A DNA stretch of 64,000 nt from Penelope pileata (GCA_013396635.1 WBMW01005496.1:64212-128211); one strand, 5' to 3'; shown: positions 24,101 through 37,143, numbered from the stretch's first letter. Program-made: numbers and translations. Notes: generated by a model not told the origin, from the sequence alone.

Positions 24101-26340
24101 TCCTGGATACATTTCTATTGAACTATTACCGCATAGAAATGTATGGATTGACAGTCATCGTTATGAAAATGGCCAGAACTTTGTTCATCTCTAAGAAAAT
24201 GAAAAAAATGCTTTGGCATACAAACCGTATTTACGTATTTTACTCACACAGGCACACAGACAGGTTTTAAACACCTACCACGCCACAAACAGACACCTTA
24301 TGCACTTACATCCAATTAGGCATACGTTCCAAACCCATCTGTTCTGGATACTATTTCACTTCAATTCTCCAGAAATTGTTCAGAGAAGCTTGCCTCCTCA
24401 CCCTGTCCTCAGGAACACCTGAGATGCCCTCTGGTGAGGGGGCTCACATCCACAGGCTGCTGCAGGCAGGCACCTAGCACCGGGTCTCCCTGCGGCCAGG
24501 GGAAGCCGGCAGCCTCCTCGCTCCCACTCCCCAGCGTGCCCTTGGGAAGAGCAAGCGTAGCACGACACCCATCTGAACGCCCAGCTGCGGGCTGCTCCTG
24601 CCAAAAGGGCTCTTTTCTAATCTTAACCTGCAAGAAAATATTTCTTCCAAACCTTACCCTGAAGAGCTTTTTTTTTTTTTTTAAGGTCCAGAATTATTTT
24701 TTTTTTCTGCAAACAGGAAATTCAAGGGGATGAGAGAGGCAGAACTGAGAGAAAACTCTTGTGACATAAGACAGAAGGCCGGATCAGCACGTGGTGCTAC
24801 CCACATCTGCAGGGCTGCTGGTGGAGTCACATGCCACGTCATATGGATCCAGAAAAACGAACAATAACCTAAATTACCCAGCAGCAGCCTGCGTGATTTC
24901 TGGGCCAAAGTGAAGTCCGTAAAAGGAAAAAAAAATGGCTGCTGTTTCTTTTTTCACAAATTGTTTGCTTAGTCTACTAAACATGCTTATGCAACCAAGC
25001 AAGAGCCCTCAGAAGTCAACCTGTGTGAACACTTACCAGACTTTAAGATCAAAGTTGTGATTTTAAGATATGAAATGACTACAGGAAGAATGAAAATGTC
25101 CTACAGTCACGTGTTACAGTGACCGTAACAAAAATAAGCAATAAAAAAACAAAACTATGACTAAATGGTAAAAAAGTGCGGTCGAATTTCCAGGTGGGAT
25201 AAGAGATACCTGAACTATCTGTGGGTTTATCGAACCATCCGTGTGTTAGGACAAGGAGGGTATGCAAGCTCTCTCAGACACAGTGCCCTGCACAACCAGC
25301 TCTCTCCTACACAACTGCTACCACCACTACTACTGTTGTTCAAGACAGAATTCTCAAACACAGCCAGCAAACAGCTTCCGTTGGGAAGCACACCTCCTGT
25401 CAATACTGTTTGGTACTTCTTCCAACCAAAGCTGGAACATACAACATAAGGACATGCAACTTCTATGCTCATACAGTTGTCTGCTGCCCTCCACCCTCAC
25501 CTCTTTATGGCTTGTTTAGGCTGTTGGCTGATCCCAAGAGCAAAAATTGTTTCTTCCCCAGATTTTCACAGCACATCTTATGTAGGACTCTGTTTTCAGC
25601 TAGGTTACATCAAACACACTTGATGGGTGATTTCCCAAGCAGTCGATGAACACAAAGAAGAAAAGCACGCTGCCTGCTCCCCGCTGCCCCTTCACCAGCC
25701 CTGCTCAGTGGGCGGTCGGCTGCCAGGTGCTTTATTTTACTCTGGGATGAGAACGAGCAAGCTCGCAGAGAACAGGACCATGTCTTGGGTTTAAAACGGG
25801 ATTCCTGTCCTGACTACGATGAATAAAAGTTCTGTTCCATTAAAAATAATACAGTAGGAACTGGTGTCAAAAAGCTGCATTCTGTAAAAGCGGAGTCCCT
25901 CCACTGACTTCAGTGGAAACCGGACAGGGCCCTCAACGGCCAGCTTGAAGAGTTCATGTAGAACAGCAGTTCCCTGACAGCCCCCAGAGGTCAGGGCTGC
26001 GCCCACCCGGTGTCTGACGCAGAGACGCTGCAGAGCGCTGTGAGCCCACAGCCCGGCCCTGGCCACAGGCACCGCGCGTCCCTGAGCACGCTCGGTCAAG
26101 AGATGGCTCATGGCCTGAAACACCCCACGCTAACTGCACCTGTGTCAACGTTAATATCACATTTTGTCATGCATCATCATTACAACTTACTGAGCATTAC
26201 GTGCTCAGTAAATAAGAAACCCAAGTAGCTGCTTTGAAACTGGTTTACTCTTTGTGTATACAAATGGCTTATTTTAAATATTTGTTCACAAAAACACATA
26301 CAACACACATCATCAGAAGGAACTTAAAGAGGCAACGTAC
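21190..26340 (-). other. INPP5A: INPP5A intron 6 (5.2 kb)
   Basis: This is intronic sequence with a GC-rich patch at about 21630-21960, a second one at 24430-24600, and T-runs at 24668-24682 and 24697-24706. I recognise no transposon, RNA gene or additional exon. The long open frames here, up to 184 codons at 21456-22010, fall in the GC-rich patches and look like chance. Confidence 0.9.
24668..24706 (+). repeat. Two close poly-T runs
   Basis: Fifteen T at 24668-24682 and ten T at 24697-24706, separated by a short spacer. This is simple sequence. Confidence 0.88.
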
Positions 26341-26393
26341 CAATCAGTAATACACCACCTTGTGCGAATGAAACCTTTTCTGGACCACTTGCA
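26341..26393 (-). CDS. INPP5A: INPP5A internal exon (about residues 159-175; exon 6)
   Basis: This 53-base minus-strand exon encodes CKWSRKGFIRTRWCITD plus the first two bases (TG) of a Cys codon. The acceptor is a T-rich TTTTTCAG and the donor is GTACGT. It begins at phase 0 directly after the ...DYFPE exon and passes phase 2 on to the next exon. The basic, aromatic KWSRKGFIRTRW stretch is a strongly conserved part of INPP5A and helps form the phosphate-rich substrate pocket region of the domain; that role is inference from family position. Where the human protein has CIADC in my memory, this one has CITDC. At 53 bases it is far below the size detectable by open-frame length alone. Confidence 0.95.
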
Positions 26394-27769
26394 CTGAAAA
26401 ATAAGCAAATAACAATCAGTTACCTTAAGCAAAGGATTACTGTGATGAAAGCAAAATGTTCTCACACAGAGAAGCAAATAAAGTTCATCCATACAACGTA
26501 ACCAAAAAGCACTGCAGGGTGACTCAGGGAGCTTGAAAGCAGACATTGTTTCTCATAAATCCTGGAATTATTTACATTTTTGGGTCTGCAGTGCAGTTGC
26601 AAACTTACCTGTAAAGTTAACACAAGCTCTGGCATTGTTTACAGATGAGAGATAACAATTAGTACAGCCTTACGACTATATCCGTGCTCGCCAGCAACTT
26701 CTTACTGCCGTTGTGTAAATGTTTCAGCTTCTTTGTAATTTTACCTGGACTGTAAAATGTCATCATAGCTTTACATCAAATTAAAATGAATGAGATGTGC
26801 TAGAAAGCCATTCCTCTTGCTTAGCCAACCCACCTAATATTTCTATAAAAGTTAAAGGGAGTTTAAATAATGGTAAAATATTACATTTATCAAAACAGCA
26901 GCATCCACGAGAAAGCCACAAATCAGCTCGTGCCAGCGCCTCGCACTTCTGGGACAGTAAAAGGGCTTCTCAGCACCACCGCTGCGCACCGCCATAAATC
27001 ACAGCCTCCCCGGAACGGCACCCGTCTGCATCCTATGTACTCACTGTTAACAATGAGCGGGGGGCTAGGTGAGTGCTCTCTGGTAATGAATATTGCACCA
27101 GGCAGCCCTAAATAATGACGCCAAGGATTCTGCAGAAGACTGCAACTACTTGCTACTAGCAAGGCCGCAGCCGCAGCACGGGGCACCCCTCGGCCTCTCC
27201 CGAGGCACCGCCCGCAGAAGAGACGTGCTGGGGGCACCTGGCCCTGATGGACAGCCCCGTGAAACGCCACGGCCCACCGTCCTGCTGAGACAGCCAGACA
27301 GCTGCCACCGACACACGTACGTACAGTGACCTGCAGGCTCTGGGCAGCCGCAGCGTGAGCTCTGCCCGGCCGCGGGCTCTGCTGCCTCGCTCTGCTCCAG
27401 GCAACTCCCCACTGGCACAGCCCCATCAAAAGCGATCTGCAGCACGGCCTGTTTTGTGGTAGAACACAGGAACCTCTTACAGCAGCTCGGCACTTCCTCA
27501 CGCGTACACTGAAACACTGGTTTAAGAGCAGCACTGTATCTGAGATGCTACTTCATCGTGGTTTTGCTTTAGAAAGTGTGACCAAAATTCTGACACCACC
27601 CTACCAGTTCTTTAAAAAAAAAAATTCACAACTCGAAAGCTTGCAGTTGCATTCCGCCAGCCTCTCCTTTGCGAACAGAGCCTCTCAGGAGATGGTGCTG
27701 ACCTTTCAAACCCCCCCAGAAACACCACCTACATAAATAACCCCTGCTACATCGCGTAAAAGGACCTCC

Positions 27770-28040
27770 AGACAACATTAACATGAAGAGAGAGGTTATA
27801 GAGGGCTAATGTCAAAAAGCACTGTGAGCAATAAGTAATGCACACAAACCATGATTGATAATGACTAGCACAGAGCCTTAATTCATCTTTTCTCCATCAT
27901 TTTACTGAGAGGGACCATATCAAATTAAATAGTGACCCAGCAAGGGTTTATTCAACCATACAAAGCAGGGGCATGAAGGAAAGACATATTAAAGTGGCAA
28001 TGACTGCAGCGTAATTGCAGCTTCTTAAAGGGACACCACA
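27770..28040. promoter_or_regulatory. Candidate conserved non-coding block
   Basis: Repeat-free sequence with ATGATTGATAATGACTAGCA, GCCTTAATTCATC and GCGTAATTGCAGCTTC, a set of homeodomain-like cores within 270 bases. Confidence 0.25.
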
Positions 28041-28914
28041 GTTCACAGCGAAGATGAGAAACCCTGCATGTGCCAGGGCTTAATGCCCAGCACCCAGAGC
28101 ACCAGCACCGTGTGATGCCGGCCCCAGCAGCCCCGTGTCACTGCACCCAGAGCTCCTGCCCAGTGCCTCACGCAAGCTTTCCTGTGCTCACAGTGTGCTC
28201 AGTGCCCAGCAAAAGGCACGTGTTGTGGCAGCTTTCCAGAGAAACCAGGCAGAATGCAGCTCCTGCCCCCAAGTGACTGTCCTTTTTTCCTAGGCCCCTT
28301 CACAAAACAGAAGCAGTTACGCTGTTGTGTTGCTACCAGTTTGTACACAAACTCCCCAGAGCACCCTTCTGATGTTCCTGCATTTCAGAACGCTCCACAG
28401 CATATGGAAAATCCAAGCCTAACTCAGCCTTTGAACGCCAGCGAGCTGACTAAGAGCACTGCTCAGCCATATTTACACGAGCTGTTACACACATTTAGAA
28501 GTCACTGATCCAAAAACGTGTAAGGAAAGCTCAAGAACATGAAGTTAAACTGTCCAGTGACAAAGTCCACTGCACAGTGTAAGATCAATACCTTAACGGG
28601 TAATTTTTGACATCCCGCTTTCATTACCCTTTACTTACCAGAATACTGCGTAAAGACTTTGTTAACAATAATCTACCAAGAGACCAAACGCAGTTACCTG
28701 TGCACGACTGAACGCACACAGCACGTGGCAAGGCACACCGCTTATTTCCACGCACAAAACCTCGAAACGCCCCAATCAGTGCTGACATCAGCATCGCCGT
28801 ACACACATCAGCAGAGAAGTAACCAACCACTAGCAACAGCGAATTTCTACGTTAAAAGTCATTTCAGAAAGCAGAAACACAGCAATACGCAGCTTTTGAA
28901 AGAAAGACAAAGCG

Positions 28915-29230
28915 GGTGCTGGCAGGAAAGCCTCCAGCGACGACGGCAGGCTGGCAGGGGCCGCAGGGAGCACTGGGGGAGCACCCCTGGAAGCGGGCGG
29001 CTGCCGCCGGTGCCACCGCCACCTGCTCGGCCGCCTGGCAGGAGAACGTGGAGGCAGCGGGGCAGAACCAGGGCCGGCGGGCCCTGCCAGCAGCTGCCGT
29101 GCAGTGCCCTGCTTCCAGCCGCTGCCAGCGGTGGCTGGTGATGGTGACGGGACAGCACAGCACGAGCCGGAGCCCCGGCGGCAGCCAGCCTCGGCCGGAC
29201 AAAGCCAGGACGCTGCCCCTGCACGCTGAA
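28915..29230. other. GC-rich, CpG-dense intronic block
   Basis: About 300 bases with a sharp rise in GC and many CG dinucleotides (CGACGACGG, GCCGCCGG, GGCCGGCGGG, CCCCGGCGGC, CTCGGCCGGACA), set in AT-rich intron. It has the appearance of a small CpG island. No exon, TATA box or start site is evident. The overlapping open frames on both strands result from the low stop-codon density. Confidence 0.6.
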
Positions 29231-29537
29231 ACAGCACTTGTTCTTATGTGTAATTTGTATATTCCCCACCCCAACCTGTAAATCACCTCTAGATGTTAAC
29301 GGTCTGAAAACAATCAATTCCTTTAGCTTCAATGAATAATTCCCCTACTTAACATTAATAACTCATTTAACATTAAGAAAGCAGAAGTTAGTAAGCTTTG
29401 AACCTAGCAGAGCCCAGCAGCTGAAACACCGCGTAACTTCTTAAATGGAAAGACGTGGTCCTCCACCTCGTAGACGTGCTGCAGCCTCAGACAATTTGGG
29501 TCATCAATGTGCTTAATTTTCTCAAATACAGTGTTTG

Positions 29538-29552
29538 AAAAAAAAAAAAAAA
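29538..29552 (+). repeat. Poly-A run
   Basis: Fifteen A residues in intronic sequence, with no associated retrocopy visible. Confidence 0.88.
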
Positions 29553-30179
29553 GGAAATTTTGGAAACAGAATTTAAAGAAGTATAGCCTAGGAAGGAGGA
29601 AAGAGAAAACTGTTTCATGTTCCAGACATTAACGAAACAATCTTCATCTGACTTCAACAAACGTTCACCAGCTGACTCGCCATCTGTAAACCGCGCTGAA
29701 AACAGGGGGAGATGACACGGATCATCTGTGCTCTCACAGAGCTGGATCTACATTTTAAAACAGAAAAAAAATCCAACTCCGTGTCCCAGAAAGGGGATGC
29801 CGCATCTTTCACCTCACAATATTAAGTCCCTTCCCAGATTCTCTGTTAATAGGATTCCTTTAGGCAGCAGATGGATTGTGAATACAGGCAGTTTCATCTA
29901 CTAAAAGACAACATAAATCATCATTGAGAAAGGAGAGACCGCAGTAAGGTTATCACCATACAGCCTTCTCCACGAAAGGTTTGCATTAAAGCATTAGTGA
30001 AATTAATTCATCTTTCATAAGAGCTTTGAGCAGTATCTGTGATCTATGATAACAACCAATTTCTCACTATGGGAAAAAAAAATTACTCAGGCCTGATAGA
30101 CTACACAAATCTGCTTTTTTTAAATGGCCTAACATTATCTGGAGTGTTGCTCCCAGAGGCATCATTTGAGTCTCACGCC

Positions 30180-30330
30180 TAGCCAAGAGGACCCATAAAT
30201 CAAGACAGAAAGTTTTGTTAGTTTTATATGCAGTGGGTTGTAATTATTTTGAATTGCATTATGCCTCAATCATTGTAATTACTTTTAGATCATCCTTAAG
30301 CGGCAGTAATAAAGAGAAAAGGAATCAGTC
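30180..30330. promoter_or_regulatory. Candidate conserved non-coding block
   Basis: TTGTAATTATTTTGAATTGC, CATTGTAATTACTTTTAG and a CTTAAGCGGCAGTAATAAAG stretch within 150 bases, directly left of a GC-rich patch. Function is inferred only from the style. Confidence 0.25.
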
Positions 30331-32545
30331 TTAAACCGCTTCTCACACAAAAACACTGCAGATGTGATGGGAGCAGCCGGGCCGAGAGGCACAGGGCACG
30401 CCTGCTGCTGGGCTGCCCTTGTTCTCAAAACACCCACCACTTTCTGCTCTGCTAATTAGTGCCATTAGCAGCAGCAGTTGGCTAGGAGGAATATAGGTAA
30501 TAACAGGATTTAATTTCAGCTGTGAACACAGAACTGAATGCATGAAGGGAACCAAAGCTGCGTCAGCGGTTTGTTCGTTGCTGCTGTGCCGATGAGTGCC
30601 GGAAAGACTCCTCGTTCTGCAGTCCAAACTGGAAAACAGCACAGGGGGAATGTACCACAACTGTTTCACCACAGGTTTCCAGTCAAACAAAAGGTATGCT
30701 GCCGTGAATGAGCACAGAAAGGCACACATGACCACGATCAGCACTCCCACCAGCTCTGCTGCAGCCCTGCAGGGCCATGGCACACTCCTCTCACTGCATG
30801 AAGCTCCGAAGCAAAGCAGACACTGCCCTGGGCCGTGCCACGGCCCCGCTGTCACCTGGCTGCGTGCAGAGCCCCGCACTGTGCCCAGAGCAGAGCTCCA
30901 GGCACTGCAGGGCCTTGCTGCATGCTGAGTGTGGCCTGACACTGCTGGGCAGCTGGGTGGGGGCAGCAAACGGGGCGGTGCAGGAAGGGCCTCAGGTACA
31001 ATCCGTGCAACAAAAGGAAACAAAAAGCACCACATCCTCCCTCACAAGGCGTTTAGCTGCTTCTTACATTACCACTCCCGTGCCTAAAGCAGTGCTGCAC
31101 AATGGCCCCGAGATGCCACAAGAACCAGACCCAGGCCCTGCTCTGCTGCATGCTGTGGGAAAGCCACTGGGCTGCAGCCCTCCCCCAGGGACTGCAAAGA
31201 TCAATGCACATAGAAGGCAGCAACAGAAAATGCTGAGCGAGTTCCAGATCTGCCCATCTCATGGTGCAACAACAGCAGGGAAGGAATGACAGAAATAATT
31301 CTTCCCAGGCACCAAAGAGCGATCCATACTTGGGCCTACTGCTGCCAGGTGGGAGCAGTGCTCACGCTGCTGCTCTGGCTCTCAGCAGTACAGGGGAAGC
31401 ACTCAGCAGCACTGCACGGGCCCCACACAAAGCTCTCCATCACCCACACGCTGCAGGTTGCTGCTGGGGGAGAAACCCAAGTAACTGCCCGAAGTTCAAA
31501 GTCAGATAACGCTTAACTCCAAAAGAGTATTTAAGGTAGTTATTAGATTAAGTAAAAGCTCATAAAATCACATTAAAGGCAGCCTCCCTTCCAGGAGAAA
31601 AAGAAAAATTAAAGTTAATATCAAAGTCACAAAAACTAAAAAGATAACCAACATCCCATCGGCTCAAAACCATTTATGCAATCCTGTTCCAAGCACACAG
31701 GTACTACTTCAGGGTCTCTAAGTGTGGATATGTACAAATTCCAAATTAATTTTTAAAGTTGATTTAGTTCTTTCAAATATTGAACTGGCAGTGTACTGGT
31801 TTGATCCACAGATGTTATTGGAATTCAACAAACCTCTTCACCTCTTTGCACCGAACAACCACTAAACACTCAGCCACATCCTGGATGTTCTTAAAAATTT
31901 AAGAATGAACAAATTAAGGTTAACATCAAAGAAAGGAACTGCAGACAAAGACTGCAGCTGCACATGCAATTGCACTTGCAGGAGCAATGGAAGGGAACCC
32001 TCAGCTCATCTTGCGCTGGAACAGACCTCCAGCTCCAGACACGCAGCGCTCCCCAGTTCTTAACAGCAAGAGCAGGCAGCACAGGGGTGGTGGGAGAGGA
32101 AAACATACGTAGGCTTGAAAGTTTTGTATATTCTTGAGCTGGTAAGAAGCTGTCTTTCCTCCACACACTTGCAGTAACTGCAGAGTACCCAGTGGTGCTG
32201 AAGAGAACCATGTCTCACCCTGCCAAGGGGTAAGACCCCTGAAACAGACTGCAAAGGGCACTGTGTGATCCTGTCTTGGGGTTTAGGTGTACAACGAGAC
32301 TGTTCATCACGTCTCCATCCTTCACAAGTGTTTCCTACTACACAAAGAACTCCATTTGAACTTAGCAAATTCACATGATGACAAAACATGTTAAAGGTTA
32401 CAAGAAACTGACAACAGAAAAGAAAAAAATCAAGACTTGATTAGATTCTGACCTTATTTATATTTCTGAGTACAGCTACTAAAGCAATCAGAGCAAATCA
32501 GAATGAAACCCAGAATCTGGGAATGCTCCGTGTGACTGTACATAC

Positions 32546-32649
32546 CTCAGGGAAATAATCCTGTGGAAACTTCTCCTTTTCCAGCATGGGCGTGCTTTCT
32601 AAAGTGTCTGAGTAGATTTCTTTCCCGGTAACCTTTTTATACTTCTTAG
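32546..32649 (-). CDS. INPP5A: INPP5A internal exon (about residues 124-158; exon 5)
   Basis: This 104-base minus-strand exon completes the split Ala codon and then encodes KKYKKVTGKEIYSDTLES followed by TPMLEKEKFPQDYFPE. The acceptor is TCTTCCTAG and the donor GTATGT. It ends on a codon boundary, which fits the next exon starting with TGC. The segment is part of the catalytic EEP domain, in the stretch between the early strands of the fold and the substrate-facing loop regions. Compared with the human protein as I remember it, KYRKVAGKE is here KYKKVTGKE, two conservative changes; the remainder appears unchanged. The reading frame continues open into both flanking introns for a short distance, so the splice signals and the family peptide, not the frame, define the borders. 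Confidence 0.96.
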
Positions 32650-35600
32650 CTAGGAAGAGACAGAAAACAAACTCAACATACATATCTCCAGCATTGCAAG
32701 CAACATTCTGCACTCACTGGAAGAGCAGTGGCATCTGCATAACGTGCAGGCTCTTAGCAAACACACACAAGCACTGGGCTCTCAGGAACAAACAGAGACC
32801 CCTAGAACATGAACACACTTGTTTGTATCTGGCATTCCCCAGTGACACCGGGAGGGGCACCAGTATTTTCGCTGCTCAGAGCACTGCACAGTGCTGGAGC
32901 TCTCACCACACACCGGGTCTCTGCACACCCCTGCGCTCACACTTCCTGACGCAGCTCTTCCAAGAGATGTCTGTCTGCATCCTCAGCCAGCATGCACCCA
33001 CTCACATCGGATAATTAACAGGAAAAACGGTACAATACACATTAAGGTGAAAAATGTTACTTATGAGTGATGCCCATCTGGTTTATCCAGCAACTCTTCA
33101 GATACGTCCACCTATCTCAACAGCAACTGATGTTCGCAGCACGTTAGTAGTCACAATGTCTACACAGCAAACCAGTATGCAGTCACTAAGAACATCTCAG
33201 CTTTTTGCCTTTTGCTTTAGATTGACAATATTGACAACCATCAAGCACGCAGCATGCGGCCACGTTCCCATCTTGTGCTGGGCTGGCTGTGGCAGCGGGC
33301 GCCGACCCAGCAATGCTCGTAGGCTCCTGCCAGTCTCCTGGTCTGGTGCAGTGTGGCAATCCAAGTGAGCATTGGTGGAAACAGTTTTGAACTCTGCCAA
33401 CGTCTCTACTACCTACATGCCAGCCTTCGTGAACCAAGAAGGCCAGTAACATCATTCACAAGTTTCAGCCTGATGTCTGTTAATCAGTTGAGTGAAAATG
33501 ATTTAAAAAATAAAAATCAGACTGTGGGACAAATAGGCCTATTTTACGTATTCTCTTTTTTGGGATACATAAAAGATGAATCAGACTCACTCTATTCAAA
33601 TCCTGAGTGCTCTACGACCATGTTGCCACCCACCTCTCCTGACCATCCACTTGTGCCTACCAGTGTGAGGCTGACATGCACTTAAAGACGCAATGGGTGC
33701 TGGGTTTGTAAAAGAGATTCAGTGGCAAAGCACATCCATATCACTTTCAAACCTTTCAGTGAGTGGTTGCACCCCAGACAGAAATAGCACAGACCTTGAA
33801 GAACAATCTATGGATCCACACGGACCACGAGGAAGTGGTTCTGCTCTTGCTCCACTCTGCAGTCAGCCTCTCCTGCACAGGGCAGCGTACTGCCATCTCC
33901 AGAGCTGAGAGCCTGCACACATCCACCAGACTCCTCTGACAGAGGAAGCTGGGCAGCTATCTGACAGCTACCAATAAGCTGGAACTATCCAACTGGATTC
34001 TGTTTTGCCTAGGTATATATAGTAAGAGAAAACCTCAAAAAGCTTTTTGGGGAGCTTTTTTATTGTTGGGGAGCCCTGAACAGTCTAGTTCTACTGGGTA
34101 TCTGTGAAAATACCAAGCTATACGAAAACTTGCCACTTTAAGGTGTCTAGACAAAGTATTTGATATCAGCAGGGGAAGCATTTACTGGAAGGTAGCAACA
34201 CATCTTCAGGGGAAAAAAAATTACGTATCATTCCTTACGTGCTAATCAATTTGAGATCTGGCTCCCATAGGAAGACTAAACAAATACCCTGATAAACTAA
34301 CGTGGCATCATTCTAAGTAGTTCATGGACAGACGTGCCTCTTTCAGTAAGTTTAACACCAACAGCAAAAAGATCCTGATGTCATTCAGGATACAGAACGC
34401 ATTTGGCAGGACTGTAAGGACTGAAGGCTTTTCCTGGGAGAACCTAAATAAAGGCAGCACTTGGCAGAAAGGAGGCGTTTGACCATCAGCTTCTGTTAGC
34501 GCCAGTGCTAAGCACGAACCAGCGATTCACTAACATGACTGCTGACAGCCAGCGCAGCAGAAAAGAAGCGTGCCTCCTCATCTACCCCCAAGTAAAAATA
34601 CTTCTACTCTATTTCTGATTTCACACTGGAGAAAATGAGATTTGTTCTGCTAATCAAAGCTGTGGCACCGTTCCATGGCCAAGAGGCAGACTGAGATCAG
34701 CCCAACACAGCAGAACCCTCCGCTGGATGGCGGCTCTTCAGAGCACACAGCTTTCAGCTGAATCGCAAGCAGCCTTTCGGGTGTCTGACAACTGCAAAAA
34801 CAGTCCAGCACCTTCTGTGCTGCAGCCACAACGCACGAGGCCACAGGAGAAAACTGTTCTCACTTTAGAATTCAAGTATCTCTTCTTGAGAACTGAGAAC
34901 CAGAAAGTGTTCTCTTCCTCAGACTGTATTCAGTCACATCCAACTACTACTGAATTCTGAAAAGATACAGTGTATATAAACTACACATAAACACAGACTT
35001 TCTGCATGCTTTGGAGTAGAACCAGAATTTTGTAATGCTTTTTACGCAGAGAATGTTCGTTTCCATTTGGATTTTACCTCTGGTTTAAGACCTTAATGCA
35101 CTGTGAAGTGCCCACAGCCGTGAGGAGAGGCCCGCGCTACGTTCCACCTGAAAGCTGGGATCCTCCAGTCCTGCTCTACAAACACCACACCGGAGGCTGG
35201 TTCTGCTCCACAGCAGGAGAACAGCAGGTGACTTACAGCACCGTTTCAGTGTAGCACCTGCCTTCCTGGGATTTTTCTTAAGAGTTTTTCTTTCCAAGTT
35301 ACAGTTGGGCCCAAACACATCTCTACCTGCACAGCTCACACCTCACTGGCTTTGCTCAAGGGCATATTTCAGGTTTTGCTGAGCCAGATGAAGCACCAAA
35401 CATTTAAGATGTTTATTTTCAGGAACAAGGACCTGTTTATTTCTTTTATAATTATTATTTTCACCCAGAGTTTGCCTTCACTTTTCTAATTCTTTTCATT
35501 CTTACGTTTTCCCCTAAAAGCTCTACAGCAGCAAATAAGCTGTTGATTAATGACGAGCAGACCCAGAAAGCCTCTCTGCTGCTAACACAGCCGTCACTCC

Positions 35601-37079
35601 GCTCTGCCAGGGGCCACCAGTGACACAGCCACCTCCGGGGAGGGGGAAGGCTCTACGGCACAGCGGTCTGTGCCCAGGGGGAGACAGCTTCAGGTGGAGG
35701 CAGAGGGAAACCGAGTTCTCCCGCACCGCTACGATGAAACTGCGGTGGCCCTTAAGCAGGAACTGGGCGTGCAGGAGCAGCTCACGTCATGATACACAAA
35801 GCCACTCATACGGCAAAGTGAATGAGCAGTTACAAATGCTGCCTTCTGAAACACAAAGGCATGTTCCTTTGCCTCTCACTGACTCCCTCCCTTCTCAGGC
35901 ACAGAGGACCAGCAGGCTGTGCAGTTCAACACCTCGGGCACCCAGCGTCACGCGCAGCACCAACGTCCCCCAGCCCTGCAGCTCCGCGCGCAGCTCATCC
36001 AGCACAGAGCGTCCCCAGCGTCACCGCGCGCCTGCTGACCTGCTCCAGCTGGCAGAACGACCAGCCACGCACACTGACCTCTCCTTACAAGTCCCTACAT
36101 CACCACGGAGTTCCCAGTAGGCTCTGGAAATAAAATATGCCCTGAACTGCCTATAACAGTAGATCTAAGATTCTCCTTCAGCACCGATATCAGTGATGAC
36201 AGATGGACTTAGCTGCCTAAATCTTTAATTGTCATATAGAGAGAACTACTGTTCAAATATTTCAAGAAAGAAAGATTCTGCATCCACAATTACATGAGCA
36301 AAGACAATTTGTCTCTACTGAGAATAAAAATAATGAATCTATATAATTAAGAAAATTAGTTCACTCCATAGGTACCAAGATTTTAACAGTGTCTCAAATT
36401 AATGGGATGCTAGATGTAGTATTAATGTGCTTCAGCTCGGTAAGCTAAATGAAGCCCACAAGATTATTGTTCTGAACTGAAATAACATAAATTTTATATA
36501 ATCTTTGCCACACACACCTTTGGGAAGCACTCAGTAATTGCCTCCGATATTTCTAATACTTAATGTACCCAGCCCAGTATTACTTTTAAACTTCTGAGAT
36601 TTAGCAAGACTTCTAACCTGATGGATCAATGTGGGTTAGAAGCAATGACACCTACCCACTGACCTGTACTGCTCCGAAGTAATTTGAGCCATAAATCTAC
36701 CTCAGCTGCTTTGCAAAACGGCCATCACTGTCGGACACTTAAGGTCTTGGTCCTATATCTGATCTACATGGAAGAACCTTGTGGACATTCAGAATTCTTT
36801 TGAAATCATCAGGGATCTCTATGGATCCAAAGGTCCTTTTTGCATGGGAATGATTAATGCACCGGTTTTCAACCCGTGGCCGGTCCATTGACTTCTTCTA
36901 AGAGGTCTACAGAAGGTGGGGAAAGGAACACCTCTCTCCAGCGGACTTGCATGCATTATACACAACTTTGCATAGCACAGAAAAACAGCTAGACACCACT
37001 ATTAGGGGAAGATGACAGGAAAAGTGCCTTCACGTATAAAACCAATTGACAATTAATGGCATTCAGTTCCTTTGCTTAC
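32650..37079 (-). other. INPP5A: INPP5A intron 4 (4.4 kb)
   Basis: This is the shortest complete intron pair neighbour in the window. It is of mixed composition, with an AT-rich end near the exon at 37080. I see no recognisable CR1, simple repeat of note, RNA gene or extra exon in it. Confidence 0.9.
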
Positions 37080-37143
37080 CTTTAAAATCAAACTGGTAGA
37101 TGTTTTTCAAAGATTCATGAAGAAAGTAAAAACTTCCTAGAGC
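37080..37143 (-). CDS. INPP5A: INPP5A internal exon (about residues 103-123; exon 4 in my recollection of the human numbering)
   Basis: Read on the minus strand, this 64-base exon encodes ALGSFYFLHESL followed by KNIYQFDFK and the first base of the next codon. The acceptor is a T-rich tract ending ACAG immediately upstream and the donor is GTAAG. It starts at phase 0 and ends after one base of an Ala codon, completed by CT at the start of the next exon. The piece belongs to the N-terminal half of the exonuclease-endonuclease-phosphatase (EEP) fold of INPP5A and carries none of the two signature catalytic motifs. As far as I recall the human protein, it is identical over this stretch. It is too short to appear as a long open frame; recognition rests on the peptide and the splice borders. 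Confidence 0.95.

Larger units (their letters stand above)
26394..32545 (-). other. INPP5A: INPP5A intron 5 (6.2 kb)
   Basis: This is intronic sequence with a CpG-dense block at 28915-29230, a poly-A run at 29538-29552, and two AT-rich candidate conserved blocks at 27770-28040 and 30180-30330. Long frames at 26923-27534 and 30343-31035 (203 and 230 codons) lie in GC-rich DNA and resemble no family I know. Confidence 0.9.

Noticed and set aside
26923..27534. 203-codon minus-strand frame
   Set aside because: The composition is dominated by Arg, Ala, Gly and Cys from GC-rich intron; overlapping frames on both strands are similarly open.
30343..31035. Longest open frame in the window (230 codons, minus strand)
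   Set aside because: It lies in a GC-rich patch with equally long frames in other frames and on the other strand, has no recognisable domain, and has no splice context tying it to a gene.
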